DNA of 64,000 bases from Enterobacteriaceae bacterium (GCA_902363335.1 CABIZV010000001.1:248001-312000), one strand, 5' to 3'. Numbered from the stretch's first letter, positions 35,835 to 44,025 are shown. A program made the numbers and translations. The notes: a model not told the origin generated them from the letters alone.

Positions 35835-36230
35835 CTAACGCAGCGAGAAAACCAACTCCCACGGCACATACCACAGATTGGCTAGCACCATTAGCAACAA
35901 TGAAATGTATGTTGCACTCATGGCCGAACGCCGCCAGCGGAACAGACGATGATGAAAACCATAGTAGTGCATCAAGCGTCCGGCAATCAGTAGCAGCCCG
36001 CAGAGGTGGACCATCCAGGTTTCGGCACCGTTCATTTCCATAAACAGCAGCAAAATGACGCCAATAGGAATGTATTCCACCGCATTACCATGAATACGGA
36101 TGGCGCTTTGCAATTCACTGAACCCTCCGTCGCCGTAGGCAACGCGGTACGACATTCGCAAACGAACGACATCGAAGGAAAACTTTATCAGCAACAATGC
36201 CGCAAGCACGGCATACAACGCGCTAACCAT
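35835..36230 (-). CDS. yecN: MAPEG-family inner-membrane protein YecN
   Basis: Small membrane protein of 131 residues with four hydrophobic segments (VSALYAVLAALLLIKFSF, VEYIPIGVILLLFM, LCGLLLIAGRLMHYYGFHHRLF, LLLMVLANLWYVPWEL; each quoted in part). The MAPEG hallmark GRLMHYYG is present. I trim the start to the ATG giving MVSALYAV, the E. coli N-terminus; 10 more in-frame residues upstream are not conserved. Function is unknown. Confidence 0.92.
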   Translation of the reverse strand: MVSALYAVLAALLLIKFSFDVVRLRMSYRVAYGDGGFSELQSAIRIHGNAVEYIPIGVILLLFMEMNGAETWMVHLCGLLLIAGRLMHYYGFHHRLFRWRRSAMSATYISLLLMVLANLWYVPWELVFSLR

Positions 36231-36281
36231 ACAAACTCCCTTTATGTTGGCAGATGGCACCCATCATCATAGGTATGAATG

Positions 36282-37030
36282 TCAGAAAAGAGAAGATTGT
36301 TGTGGAATTGAAGGGGCCGAACCCAACTCAGGCAGCGCAGTTTGTAGCGCTTGCCACAGGGAATGCACCAGTTCCGGCGCGTGGGCAATGTCCGGAGTAT
36401 GTAAAAACAAGAAGGGCGTAGTGGTTTTTTGCCATTCCGGCAGTTTCTCAAGCCACGGGGCGAACATCGCCTGGTTTTGCGCCATGTTATCGCTGCCGAT
36501 AAAGCGCACCATCGGTTGTCCGGCGGTGACAATCGCATGGACCGGCACTTTCGGTTTTTTACGCTGCGCGTCAATGACCGCCTCGTTGTGCGCAATAGCA
36601 GCATGAACCGGGCGGCTATCTAATATCACCCGGTTGACGCCGCGCTGATGCAGCCCGCGATTAAGCGCCCGCTCATCCTCACCTTTGGCAAAAAAAAGCG
36701 GATGACGCACTTCAACGCCGTAATGAAACGCCTTCGGTAAGCCATCAAGAAATGACCATAGCGCCGGAAGATCGGCAGGGCTAAAGGCGGCGGGGAGCTG
36801 GAGCCAGTACTGACCAATGCGCGCATCAAGCGGCGACATCCGTTGGAAGAATTCAAGCGTAAGCGCCTCGCACTGGCGCAGCGCCGCCTGATGTGAAATG
36901 GTGGACGGAAATTTAAAACAAAAGCGGAAGTTATCGTCGGTTTGCGCCAGCCAGCGGGAGACAATTTCTGCTTTAGGCAGCGCGTACAACGTCGTATTGC
37001 CCTCCACGCAGTTAACATGTCGGGCAAACG
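36282..37030 (-). pseudogene. yecE: yecE (DUF72), 5' end displaced by prophage insertion
   Basis: DUF72 protein, about 241 codons from the first usable start (GTG at 37007). Compared with the 272-residue E. coli protein it lacks roughly the first 30 residues. Reading upstream, the frame keeps FARHVNCVEGNTT, matching E. coli, and then turns abruptly into unrelated residues and a stop within the prophage integrase end. The missing 5' part should lie beyond the right prophage end, outside the window. A truncated protein from GTG 37007 cannot be excluded. DUF72 has a TIM-barrel fold of unknown function. Confidence 0.85.
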
Positions 37031-37036
37031 GGGTTA
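37008..37036. other. Prophage left attachment site (attL) region
   Basis: The crossover between yecE and phage DNA lies here: bacterial similarity ends at the codons for FARH and the integrase stop codon is at 37034-37036. The exact common core cannot be set without attR. Stx2e phage P27 is known to use yecE. Confidence 0.7.
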
Positions 37037-38347
37037 ACTTACTGATTTTAATTGTCCTCTACTGTTCGCCTGTGGTCTTTGGGGCATTAATGGGGCAAAA
37101 TCGGCTAGCTTCTGGTTTAGCATTGCAATCTGCTCTGCGCTACTGTCTGCCATCCACGCACCGTATACATTGAAAACCATTTGGGCGCTTGCATGCCCCA
37201 TCTGATTGGCAATAAAGCTCGGGTTTGCACCAGCAGATAAAGACCAACATGCATATGTGTGTCGTGACTGGTACGCCTTCCTGTGCCTTATTCCAGCGCG
37301 CTTCAATGCTGCATCCCATGAGTCGCCAACCGAATCAACCTTGTAGACAAATCCGACCTGCTCACTTCGCCTGACGATCTGAGGGTTAAAGACGAAGGTG
37401 CACTGGTGCTGAACTGATCGGTTATATTCACGTAGTTGCACGTCGATGTGATGTTGTTTGCCCAGCCTTGTCATTTCAGCCTGATTTTTCAGAATACTGA
37501 CTGCTGGCTGGATAAGATGCACCACTCGATTAGTGCTTGCCTCGGTTTTCGGTAGAGTGAACTCACCAAGTTTCGTATAATTCCGCCTGATGGTAATTGT
37601 TCCCGCTTTCAGGTCTATATCTTCCCAGGCCAGGGAGACCAGTTCCCCGTGACGCATCCCTGTGTACACTGCTAATGTCCACAGGTTTTTCGTCTGTTGA
37701 TGCCGGCATGCATCGATCAGGCGAATAAATTCGTCGCGAGTTAACGGATCGGGCTCTGCCCTGGCTTTTTTAAGAGGCTTAATGCCATCAAAAGGGTTTG
37801 TTTCCAGATAACCGTGATCAGCTGCAAACTGAAACATACCTGCTATTGTCGTCATGTAATAGTTCACAGTAACAACGCTTCGCCCTTTTGCTGGCCTTTT
37901 ACCGTTAGCAGAGATCTGATAACCGGTCAGCAAATCTTTCCTGATGTACAGCAATTCCTCTTTGGTTATTGCTGAAACCAGCCGACTCTCCCCAATTAAG
38001 GGCACTACATTTCGCGCAACCGACTCATACCGGTTGAATGCGTTTGCGCATATTTCCATCTTTTTCAGATCCAGCCACTTAGCTTCAAGCTCTTTCACTG
38101 TTATTTCCTTTTTACCCAAACCAAAAAACTTCAGGTTCGGTGAATCAGGAAACCTCTCCGCGTAATCAAAAACACCCATCTTTATTGAAAAACAGACCGA
38201 GGTGCGCAGCTCCCCGGCGATCTTCCTGTTCTTGATGGTGTCAGGGACACCGAGGTTTTCCCTGACACGCTTACCTTTAAAACTGAACCAGATGCGCAAC
38301 GAGCCACCGTGGTTTTCGACGCCTGTCGGATATGTAACTTTATCCAT
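37034..38347 (-). CDS. int: Prophage tyrosine integrase (Min27/P27 type)
   Basis: Site-specific recombinase, 437 residues. The N-terminal arm-binding domain (about residues 1-75, with GGSLRIWFSFKGKRVRENLG) is of the DUF3596 type found in Stx phage Min27 integrase; a SAM-like core-binding domain and the catalytic domain follow. Catalytic residues are visible in TGMRHGELVSL (Arg), SRHTYACW (His-x-x in place of the usual HxxR; the Arg precedes it), QMGHAS (His) and VYGAW (Tyr). It is the last gene of the leftward operon, and its stop abuts attL. That order lets expression depend on whether the phage is integrated. Confidence 0.95.
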   Translation of the reverse strand: MDKVTYPTGVENHGGSLRIWFSFKGKRVRENLGVPDTIKNRKIAGELRTSVCFSIKMGVFDYAERFPDSPNLKFFGLGKKEITVKELEAKWLDLKKMEICANAFNRYESVARNVVPLIGESRLVSAITKEELLYIRKDLLTGYQISANGKRPAKGRSVVTVNYYMTTIAGMFQFAADHGYLETNPFDGIKPLKKARAEPDPLTRDEFIRLIDACRHQQTKNLWTLAVYTGMRHGELVSLAWEDIDLKAGTITIRRNYTKLGEFTLPKTEASTNRVVHLIQPAVSILKNQAEMTRLGKQHHIDVQLREYNRSVQHQCTFVFNPQIVRRSEQVGFVYKVDSVGDSWDAALKRAGIRHRKAYQSRHTYACWSLSAGANPSFIANQMGHASAQMVFNVYGAWMADSSAEQIAMLNQKLADFAPLMPQRPQANSRGQLKSVS

Positions 38348-38402
38348 TGTTTCCTCCAGACGCCCAAGAGCGATGTGAGCTTACCTTTTTCATGGCGTCA
38401 AA

Positions 38403-38639
38403 TCACCCTGGCTGTTTGTTTTTCAACGATGCCACCCATGCATCGACCGCTTTACGGTTGTACATGCACTCGCTGGATGGCTTAGGATTTCCGTCTGGCG
38501 AAACGTGAATATATTCCCGCCCAACCATCCAGCATTCTTTTCGTGCCCGGAGGATGGTTCCGGGCTTAAGCCCGGTTACCGTGATAAGAACGCTTTCACA
38601 AACCCATTCATTCGGTGCTAACTGGATCACGTTGTTCAT
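38403..38639 (-). CDS. xis: Excisionase (DUF1233 family)
   Basis: Small DNA-bending directionality factor, 78 residues: MNNVIQLAPNEWVCESVL, TGLKPGTILRARKECWMVGREY and SSECMYNRKAVDAWV match the DUF1233 excisionases of lambdoid phages. I start at 38639, where gaggtaggc precedes ATG; the open frame upstream is not conserved. It lies just before int, as expected. Confidence 0.9.
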   Translation of the reverse strand: MNNVIQLAPNEWVCESVLITVTGLKPGTILRARKECWMVGREYIHVSPDGNPKPSSECMYNRKAVDAWVASLKNKQPG

Positions 38640-38701
38640 GCCTACCTCACACCACGTCAAGGCCACGGCAGTGGCACCACACATCACTCGAATTGACCAT
38701 T

Positions 38702-39034
38702 TCACCCATTGGTGGCCTCCTTGCTGAATTGGGCGCTGATGATGCTTCTGGCGATAGTGGAGGCATCTGCATCCAGCAGTTCGCCATCTTCACCACCAAC
38801 AGCTTTCATCAGTTCATTCTGGAGAACGCTGTCATAATTGCGCGGCCAGAATCCTGTGGGCAAACCGTAGAAGTTACAATAGAGGAACGAGTCAATAGTT
38901 ATCTGCGCGGCTTCTGCGGCAGTCCGTTCAGGCTGGCGATAACCAGCCTCCCATACTGCATCAACTATTTCTGACGGATTGCCTTTTGCAGCCTTAATCA
39001 GCGCGACCAGTTCAAACAGGCTGGATTCACTCAC
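38702..39034 (-). CDS. Hypothetical early protein
   Basis: About 110 residues from a GTG start preceded by ggaggt and overlapping the preceding gene's stop. Sequence: mostly helical, with LVALIKAAKGNPSEIVDAVWEAGY and NELMKAVGGEDGELLDADAS. No family recognised. The overlap supports translation as part of the leftward operon. Confidence 0.6.
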   Translation of the reverse strand: MSESSLFELVALIKAAKGNPSEIVDAVWEAGYRQPERTAAEAAQITIDSFLYCNFYGLPTGFWPRNYDSVLQNELMKAVGGEDGELLDADASTIARSIISAQFSKEATNG

Positions 39035-39383
39035 CGGTGACCTCCAGCTTTGCTTCTGCACGGTGGATACAGCGCAGGAAAGAAGAGGGCGTGACAATCT
39101 TCCGTAGCTCTGCAATCAGGTAATGATCACGCGTGTGGTGCATTTGTCGGTTCTGTTCCTTTTCCTCCTGGCGATGTATCGACAGTCTGGACATGATGAT
39201 GCGTTTCTTCTGCTGTACAGTGCGTCGCGCGCCCTCAGCCCGCTTACGCCATTCTGGATCTGCATCCTGCTTTAACAGCTGCGCGTCAATAGCGATGATG
39301 CTTTCCTCCGCCAGCGCCAACTGCTCCAGGCAAGCGCTGATAGTGTTCAGGTTTTCTGTATTGACTCTAGCTCGTACCATCAT
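39027..39383 (-). CDS. Hypothetical early protein, coiled-coil rich
   Basis: 118 residues, rich in charged helix-forming residues (LAEESIIAIDAQLLKQDADPEWRKR, RRTVQQKKRIIMSRLSIHRQ). The start at 39383 follows ggaggtgaa and overlaps the upstream stop. No recognised domain. Confidence 0.65.
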   Translation of the reverse strand: MMVRARVNTENLNTISACLEQLALAEESIIAIDAQLLKQDADPEWRKRAEGARRTVQQKKRIIMSRLSIHRQEEKEQNRQMHHTRDHYLIAELRKIVTPSSFLRCIHRAEAKLEVTGE

Positions 39384-39877
39384 TTCACCTCCACGCTGAT
39401 CCCATTGATAGTGCAATCCCTTTCGATAGCTTCTTGAACCCACCGCTTATAGGTTTCTGGATGGAATACCTCATGCTTACCTGTACCGCTCCAGAATGCT
39501 TTTGAACTGGTATCTGGCAGGGTGATGGTTAACGATTTACCAGTTGTGACGTCGTTAACCGGCTCGGCAGCGTTGCTAGTGCCGCTCTGCTCCTGCACCA
39601 CCTGCATTTTTTTGCGACTCCTGCTGCAGGTGTGCTCGTTGTCATCTTTTACATAGCAGTAATAACGTCCATCAATTTTGTCTATAACCCCATCTTTAAC
39701 TCCTTTTTTTATGGCTTTTCCGGCGTAAATATAAGAGGCACTGCTGGGAGTTAGTGAAGGTTCGTCTCTATATGCTTCAACAGCCATAGCGACATCGTGA
39801 CGGGCGAATTTATTTCGCTTTGCTATGTAAGCTTGAAGCTGCTTTATCGTCGGGTTATTAGTATTTAACTTTCTCAC
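39380..39877 (-). CDS. Hypothetical early protein with winged-helix-like N-terminus
   Basis: 165 residues. The first 75 or so (TIKQLQAYIAKRNKFARHDVA, AIKKGVKDGVIDKIDGRYY) look like a small helix-turn-helix or winged helix, a guess from pattern only. The rest is polar, with a C-terminal segment KAFWSGTGKHEVFHPETYKRWVQ. It overlaps both neighbours by four bases. Function unknown. Confidence 0.65.
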   Translation of the reverse strand: MRKLNTNNPTIKQLQAYIAKRNKFARHDVAMAVEAYRDEPSLTPSSASYIYAGKAIKKGVKDGVIDKIDGRYYCYVKDDNEHTCSRSRKKMQVVQEQSGTSNAAEPVNDVTTGKSLTITLPDTSSKAFWSGTGKHEVFHPETYKRWVQEAIERDCTINGISVEVK

Positions 39878-40098
39878 CGCTTAGCCTCCCGCTGCACGGT
39901 TTTGTAGGCGCGTAGCATGTCTTTCGTTCGCCCGGATAACACCGATTTCACCAGCACAACTCCGCTACGGTTTTCGATGATGTCAGGGGTACATAGTAGG
40001 GTGGCGTCGACCACACGGTTATGTTTACGTATCTCAAGTACGGTGCTGGTGATAACGATGTTTGCTACCGCTCCATAGTCCTGATATTGGATTTTCAT
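39874..40098 (-). CDS. Hypothetical early protein, 74 residues
   Basis: Small protein MKIQYQDYGAVANIVI... ending KTVQREAKR, overlapping the genes on either side by four bases (ATGA type). No family recognised; reality is supported by the tight operon spacing. Confidence 0.65.
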   Translation of the reverse strand: MKIQYQDYGAVANIVITSTVLEIRKHNRVVDATLLCTPDIIENRSGVVLVKSVLSGRTKDMLRAYKTVQREAKR

Positions 40099-40661
40099 GT
40101 CAGATGCTCCTCAATAACTTTGAATGCATCGTCACGGCAGGGCATTACAACGAACTCAGGATTGCCGTAAGCAGTGTTGATTGCGCGATCGAACTGAATA
40201 CGTACCGCGCTACCATCACCGGAAGGGCGTAACTGAACTGGGATAAATTCCCGCTCACGACCAAACATCTTCTCTGGGTAGCTCAGATATCCGGCCTGGA
40301 TAACCGGGTTGATGCTGAAATCAACCGTCTTTGGCATAACGCGATCCATTTCTGGGAAGCGCCCGTCAACCAGCTTGATTCCGGTGATTGAAATGCGGCG
40401 GTTGAGTGCATCCCGATGAATGGCGAATGCTTCTTTGTTGAATACCAGCTCAGTAGTTTCTGCTTTCGCAGGAACTGGAGCTTCAAATTGAACAACGATG
40501 TTTTTCTTTGTCCTGATGCCGTGCTTCATACGCAGCGCCACATGACCGTTAGTTGCCTCGATATATTTTGGAGTGATGTGTATCCCGTTCAGGTAATATC
40601 TGACGTCTTTGTGGGCAGCGCACACCAAGGCGGCGCGAATGAGTTTCGATTGAATGATCAT
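40095..40661 (-). CDS. DnaN-like mini sliding clamp protein
   Basis: 188 residues that resemble the middle and C-terminal parts of the E. coli beta clamp. Shared blocks, in order: AHKDVRYYLNG (DnaN AHQDVRYYLNG), EATNGHVAL (VATDGHRLA), KLVDGRFPEMDRVMPK (KLVDGRFPDYRRVLPK) and a C-terminal VVMPCR (VVMPMRL). Domain 1 of DnaN and much of domain 3 are missing, so it cannot form the normal two-subunit ring in the same way. It may assemble otherwise, or bind clamp partners as a decoy. It lies in the leftward early operon, overlapping its neighbours by four bases, far from the phage helicase and primase. The homology is read directly; the role is inference. Confidence 0.82.
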   Translation of the reverse strand: MIIQSKLIRAALVCAAHKDVRYYLNGIHITPKYIEATNGHVALRMKHGIRTKKNIVVQFEAPVPAKAETTELVFNKEAFAIHRDALNRRISITGIKLVDGRFPEMDRVMPKTVDFSINPVIQAGYLSYPEKMFGREREFIPVQLRPSGDGSAVRIQFDRAINTAYGNPEFVVMPCRDDAFKVIEEHLT

Positions 40662-41059
40662 GCTTTCACCTCGTCGCGTTGGTTCCAGTTTCGGGTGGCA
40701 CCCTCTTTGCTATCTGGAAGTTGCGAGGCATTACAGCATCCGCAGTTCGCGAACCAGGTAATCTCTCCATCGAACTCACGAAGAGTTCCCACCAGGCTGA
40801 TGTGTGGGTTTCCGCAGAACGGACAGGGCTTAAGAATCCCGTCAATGTTCACATCTTCAGTGGCTGGCGGGCACAGCTCAGGAATAACCGACATGAGCAA
40901 TAGGTTATCTTTTTGGAACCGGGAGGATTCAGCTTTTGCTGTAGCCAACATGATTGCCTGTTCAACACCAGAAGCATCGACCTCTATTTTAAGGGGGTAA
41001 CGATCGCCATCCGAGTAGCTGGCAATAAAAGTGACTGAGTAGGTTGATTCCTGCATCAT
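40658..41059 (-). CDS. Lar-like restriction alleviation zinc protein
   Basis: 133 residues. The C-terminal 60 residues hold a zinc ribbon (LKPCPFCGNPHISL ... NCGCCNASQLP ... RNWNQR) typical of the Lar family; Lar of the Rac prophage relieves type I restriction. The N-terminal half (STYSVTFIASYSDGDRYPLKI) is a separate small domain. Anti-restriction action is inferred from the family only; many such phage zinc ribbons are untested. Confidence 0.75.
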   Translation of the reverse strand: MMQESTYSVTFIASYSDGDRYPLKIEVDASGVEQAIMLATAKAESSRFQKDNLLLMSVIPELCPPATEDVNIDGILKPCPFCGNPHISLVGTLREFDGEITWFANCGCCNASQLPDSKEGATRNWNQRDEVKA

Positions 41060-41919
41060 TTTTCCTCCGGGATGTAGATGGCTTTATCGTGGCTGTATTC
41101 GCCGTTCCAGGTCTTTTTCATCGGCAGGTCGCCCTTCATGTAAAGTTGGTAAATACGATGGCAGCCCGCTTCTTTCAGTACTGGCGTGTATTTTTTAAAT
41201 TCATCCTTACCGTGCGGAGTGATGTTGGTAATTTCTTCCGTCAGATACTTATCACGGGCGTAGGAAGTAACGCGCCAACGTGGATCTTTCTCTGGATCTC
41301 GTTGGTCGTTGTAGAGCCAATTGCGCCGAAAAGCCCACCATGACATTTTGCTTACGTTGACGCCGTTCAGCCCCTTGCAGAATGCCGGGATGGTCATGCC
41401 CTTGGTGAAGTGCTTCTCCAGGCTCTCGACGGTAGCGCTGAGCGTTTTGTTTTCCAGCGCAGCGGCTTCGGCTCGTTCTTCGGCCTCGATAACCATCAAC
41501 GCCAATTCCTTACGGCTGATAGCGAGCTGTGACGACGGTGAAGGGATTGCGTCACGCTGAGTAAAGTAAAACTCCACGAGGTCGTCGTGATATCCCCACG
41601 CCTGATCGGTATCGACGACTTTTGACATGCGAGCCGCGCCGCGTTCTGTCCAGAGAATTAGCTGGCTTGTATGTTTATTAACCAAGTAACTCATGGTTAC
41701 TAGGTTCTTAAATTCCCTTAATTCTGAACCGGTTAGGAGGAAGTAGTGTTTACCATCCTCAAAACGCTCCAGGTTTCGAGACAGGTTATTACGGATGTTC
41801 ACCTCATCCGTACCATACCCCGCCGCCAACTGTTCAGTAGTTACCACGCGCTGACCGCGATACTCGATGATCTGCAAGTCGCGAGCAGCTACTGGTGCTA
41901 ATTCAGTTTTCATTGCCAT
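41056..41919 (-). CDS. ORF6N-domain phage regulatory protein
   Basis: 287 residues. The N-terminus (LQIIEYRGQRVVTTEQLAAGYG, NLERFEDGKHYFLLTG) is an ORF6N DNA-binding domain, common in phage antirepressor-like proteins. A coiled-coil segment follows (about residues 130-170, EERAEAAALENKTLSATVESLEKH), then a C-terminal domain with TIPAFCKGLNG and SWWAFRRNWLY. The start could be at the third residue (MKTELAP). It may modulate the lytic/lysogenic switch, but nothing here proves it. Confidence 0.8.
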   Translation of the reverse strand: MAMKTELAPVAARDLQIIEYRGQRVVTTEQLAAGYGTDEVNIRNNLSRNLERFEDGKHYFLLTGSELREFKNLVTMSYLVNKHTSQLILWTERGAARMSKVVDTDQAWGYHDDLVEFYFTQRDAIPSPSSQLAISRKELALMVIEAEERAEAAALENKTLSATVESLEKHFTKGMTIPAFCKGLNGVNVSKMSWWAFRRNWLYNDQRDPEKDPRWRVTSYARDKYLTEEITNITPHGKDEFKKYTPVLKEAGCHRIYQLYMKGDLPMKKTWNGEYSHDKAIYIPEEK

Positions 41920-41920
41920 G

Positions 41921-42139
41921 TTATTTAGCCTTCCTCAGTTCGATCCCGATGTGTTTAGCGTAACGGCGCATACTGCGATTCAGAGGCATCTTCACGTTGC
42001 CGTCACCTGTGCTGAACTGTTCTACAAACTGCTCACATTGAGCATTTTCACGAACTGGCTCCCGTGTTAATCGGTGTCCCTGTGCGAGCGTCAACCCGCA
42101 TAGCCCTTGGCGGGTTTTGCTATTTCGTTTCTTTGCCAT
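41921..42139 (-). CDS. Hypothetical basic early protein
   Basis: 72 residues from the ATG at 42139 (MAKKRNSKTRQGL...), which overlaps the stop of the preceding gene. It is basic, with RSMRRYAKHIGIELRKAK at the end, suggesting nucleic-acid binding. No family recognised. Confidence 0.6.
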   Translation of the reverse strand: MAKKRNSKTRQGLCGLTLAQGHRLTREPVRENAQCEQFVEQFSTGDGNVKMPLNRSMRRYAKHIGIELRKAK

Positions 42140-42525
42140 CAGCACAGCCCCTCTGTTTTGTTGTCCAGCCATTTCACCGCCTCCCGCTTATATAGTTTTC
42201 TGGCATGTGCTTCTAATTCAGATAACAGTTCATCAATAATCATTTTCCCCGTTTCTGTGAGGTACTCTGTGTGACCATTGATATCGAGGCTGTTTAAATA
42301 TGTTTTTCGTATAAACTCAGGTGATTCTTTTCCGAATTCTGTTGCTGATTGTCTTTCAAACCGGATGAGTAATTTCTGTAACGTTTCTTCATCCATTTCT
42401 ATTGTCTGTATCTCCTTGTTCGGGAGATTGATAACCAGACAATAGCCACCTGTTTTACGCTTCATTCGATGCAGTGCCGCTATCGCAATACGGCGGCGGT
42501 AAATTTCGATAGTGTTATTTTTCAC
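42139..42525 (-). CDS. Hypothetical early protein
   Basis: About 128 residues from a GTG preceded by GGAG; a longer start at 42543 (ATG) is possible but lacks a ribosome site and sits deeper in the upstream gene. It contains GGYCLVINLPNKEIQTIEMDEE. It overlaps neighbours at both ends. No family recognised. Confidence 0.6.
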   Translation of the reverse strand: MKNNTIEIYRRRIAIAALHRMKRKTGGYCLVINLPNKEIQTIEMDEETLQKLLIRFERQSATEFGKESPEFIRKTYLNSLDINGHTEYLTETGKMIIDELLSELEAHARKLYKREAVKWLDNKTEGLC

Positions 42526-42709
42526 GACGCTCAAACTCCGCATCAAGCCATGTCGAAACCTCAGCTGATAAATTAAGACAAAGCCCAGCCAGTGAGATTA
42601 TTTGCTCAATATCCATATCTAAGATGTTTGTGTTAACAAGTTCCATGAGTTGATAAAGACTTTCAGCTGTATTTTTTGCCGTTTCAAGAGAACTATCTCT
42701 GCTTAACAT
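42515..42709 (-). CDS. Hypothetical early protein, 64 residues
   Basis: MLSRDSSLETAKNTAESLYQ ... SLAGLCLNLSAEVSTWLDAEF. Start behind gggagataaga. Acidic and helical; no recognised family. Confidence 0.65.
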   Translation of the reverse strand: MLSRDSSLETAKNTAESLYQLMELVNTNILDMDIEQIISLAGLCLNLSAEVSTWLDAEFERREK

Positions 42710-42711
42710 TC

Positions 42712-42819
42712 TTATCTCCCGTACGCTTTACGCAGATAGAGGTTTACAATTAATACCTGCCCGAGTGATGCACAGAGCAGGGCGCTTTTATATGCCCGAG
42801 AATCTTTAATGAATGTCAT
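42712..42819 (-). CDS. Possible small membrane protein, 35 residues
   Basis: Short frame from ATG to a stop that lies inside the ribosome site of the next gene. The peptide starts MTFIKDSRAYKSALL and has a hydrophobic stretch (SALLCASLGQVLIVNLYL) followed by basic residues, a typical small single-span membrane protein. The ribosome site is weak. It fills an otherwise empty gap in the operon. Confidence 0.45.
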   Translation of the reverse strand: MTFIKDSRAYKSALLCASLGQVLIVNLYLRKAYGR

Positions 42820-42896
42820 GAATAACTCTCTGATAAAAAATGGTTGTGGATATCCCCAGCAATTAATCTGTAATAAGTTATTGTATAACAGTATTA

Positions 42897-43103
42897 TTAT
42901 ATAATTAGAAAACTAAGACTCTCATACTCTTGAATTATTTGCCGTGCTTCCTTGCTCGCCTCTGAATAGTTGGTGAAAGTGTCAATTAGAATCATGGAAT
43001 CGCCAACTCTCCTATAAATGCTATCCATGTTTCTTATGTCGGTATGTAATGCGTATCTTGAGCTTCTGGTCAAAGCATCAACTGGTAATATTTTATAGTG
43101 CAT
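42897..43103 (-). CDS. Hypothetical early protein, 68 residues
   Basis: MHYKILPVDALTRSSRYALH ... SFLII. No recognised family. Starts after gatggtgac, a moderate ribosome site. Flanked by short non-coding gaps. Confidence 0.5.
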   Translation of the reverse strand: MHYKILPVDALTRSSRYALHTDIRNMDSIYRRVGDSMILIDTFTNYSEASKEARQIIQEYESLSFLII

Positions 43104-43185
43104 GATGTCACCATCAAAAGATTGGTTTCATTTATGAGTTTTATATTTTTCTAAATGATTTAAATGCATTGTCATTAATACTTAT

Positions 43186-43296
43186 TTAATAACTATGACT
43201 AGCCTCAAATTGGTTTATTCTTTTTGTTACATCCTCGAGTGTTTTGACTACAATGGTGATTAGAGCATGCTCTCTGATTTCATCTTCTGAAGTCAT
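43186..43296 (-). CDS. Small early protein, 36 residues, coupled to the gene before it
   Basis: MTSEDEIREHALITIVVKTL...EASHSY, an amphipathic helical peptide. Its ATG overlaps the TGA of the preceding gene in the ATGA arrangement also used between the next two genes upstream, which supports translation by coupling. Too short to assign a family. Confidence 0.5.
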   Translation of the reverse strand: MTSEDEIREHALITIVVKTLEDVTKRINQFEASHSY

Positions 43297-43598
43297 TTTT
43301 CAAGAAGCAACCAAAGGGATGCTGATGAGCAGGTAATATCATGTGCCCAATCCATCAAAGTGTTGCATGCCTCACCTTGAAAAAATGATGCTTCTTTATT
43401 ATTAGAATTTTCTGGGCTATCAGGCTTGCTGTCATTTGCTTTAGCCCAAAGCACATGGCTTGCATCGTCTAATAACTGCTGAATCATGAATAAGTTGCTT
43501 TCAACGGTGCCCTCATCAAGCTCTTCACGAGATAGAATTAATGATTTGAGGACTGCTTTAGCTCGTTCAATTATAAGGACTGAGTTTTTTGCGTTCAT
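43293..43598 (-). CDS. Early protein of a tandem paralogous pair (second copy)
   Basis: 101 residues. Its first half (ERAKAVLKSLILS, VESNLFMIQQLLDDASHV) repeats the pattern of the preceding gene (ERISMAQAVLVSLIES, IEDNLVAINSFLIDAS), indicating a diverged tandem duplication. The C-terminal halves differ. It overlaps that gene by four bases. All-helical, no recognised family. Confidence 0.65.
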   Translation of the reverse strand: MNAKNSVLIIERAKAVLKSLILSREELDEGTVESNLFMIQQLLDDASHVLWAKANDSKPDSPENSNNKEASFFQGEACNTLMDWAHDITCSSASLWLLLEK

Positions 43599-43987
43599 TT
43601 ATTATCCTCAATATTATAATCATAATTATTAATATACTCATATGCCTTGTCGCAGGTCTTCTGCATCGAGCGAATTAAGCAGGAAAGGTGATTGTCAGTT
43701 TCCCCAGAATCCGGTGAATTACGGAAAATAAACTCAAGAAGCGAAGTATTCTCCACTAACTCAGCTGCTACATCTTCGAGTATAGATATCGTTGAAATTG
43801 ATTCATGATTGCTTTTGCTAGTTACTGAGTTTCGATGGCATGATAACGAGGCATCAATTAGAAATGAATTAATGGCAACGAGATTGTCTTCAATTTCACA
43901 AGGTTCGATATCCTTATGTGATTCGATTAAAGACACTAAAACAGCTTGCGCCATTGAAATACGTTCTGCGGTGGATGTTGCGATCAT
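43595..43987 (-). CDS. First gene of the leftward early operon (paralogous pair, first copy)
   Basis: 130 residues, acidic and helical, related in its N-terminal half to the next gene. It is the first gene after PL, the position of the antiterminator N in lambda, but it lacks the arginine-rich motif of N proteins, so I do not call it N. The start follows ataggggata, well spaced from ATG. Confidence 0.65.
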   Translation of the reverse strand: MIATSTAERISMAQAVLVSLIESHKDIEPCEIEDNLVAINSFLIDASLSCHRNSVTSKSNHESISTISILEDVAAELVENTSLLEFIFRNSPDSGETDNHLSCLIRSMQKTCDKAYEYINNYDYNIEDNK

Positions 43988-44025
43988 TTCTCTATCCCCT
44001 ACTTAAGTGAACATTCTTTATGCAA

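Noticed and set aside
43595..43987. Calling the first PL gene an N antiterminator
   Set aside because: It lacks an arginine-rich RNA-binding motif, is acidic, and I could not find a boxA/boxB nut site downstream of PL.
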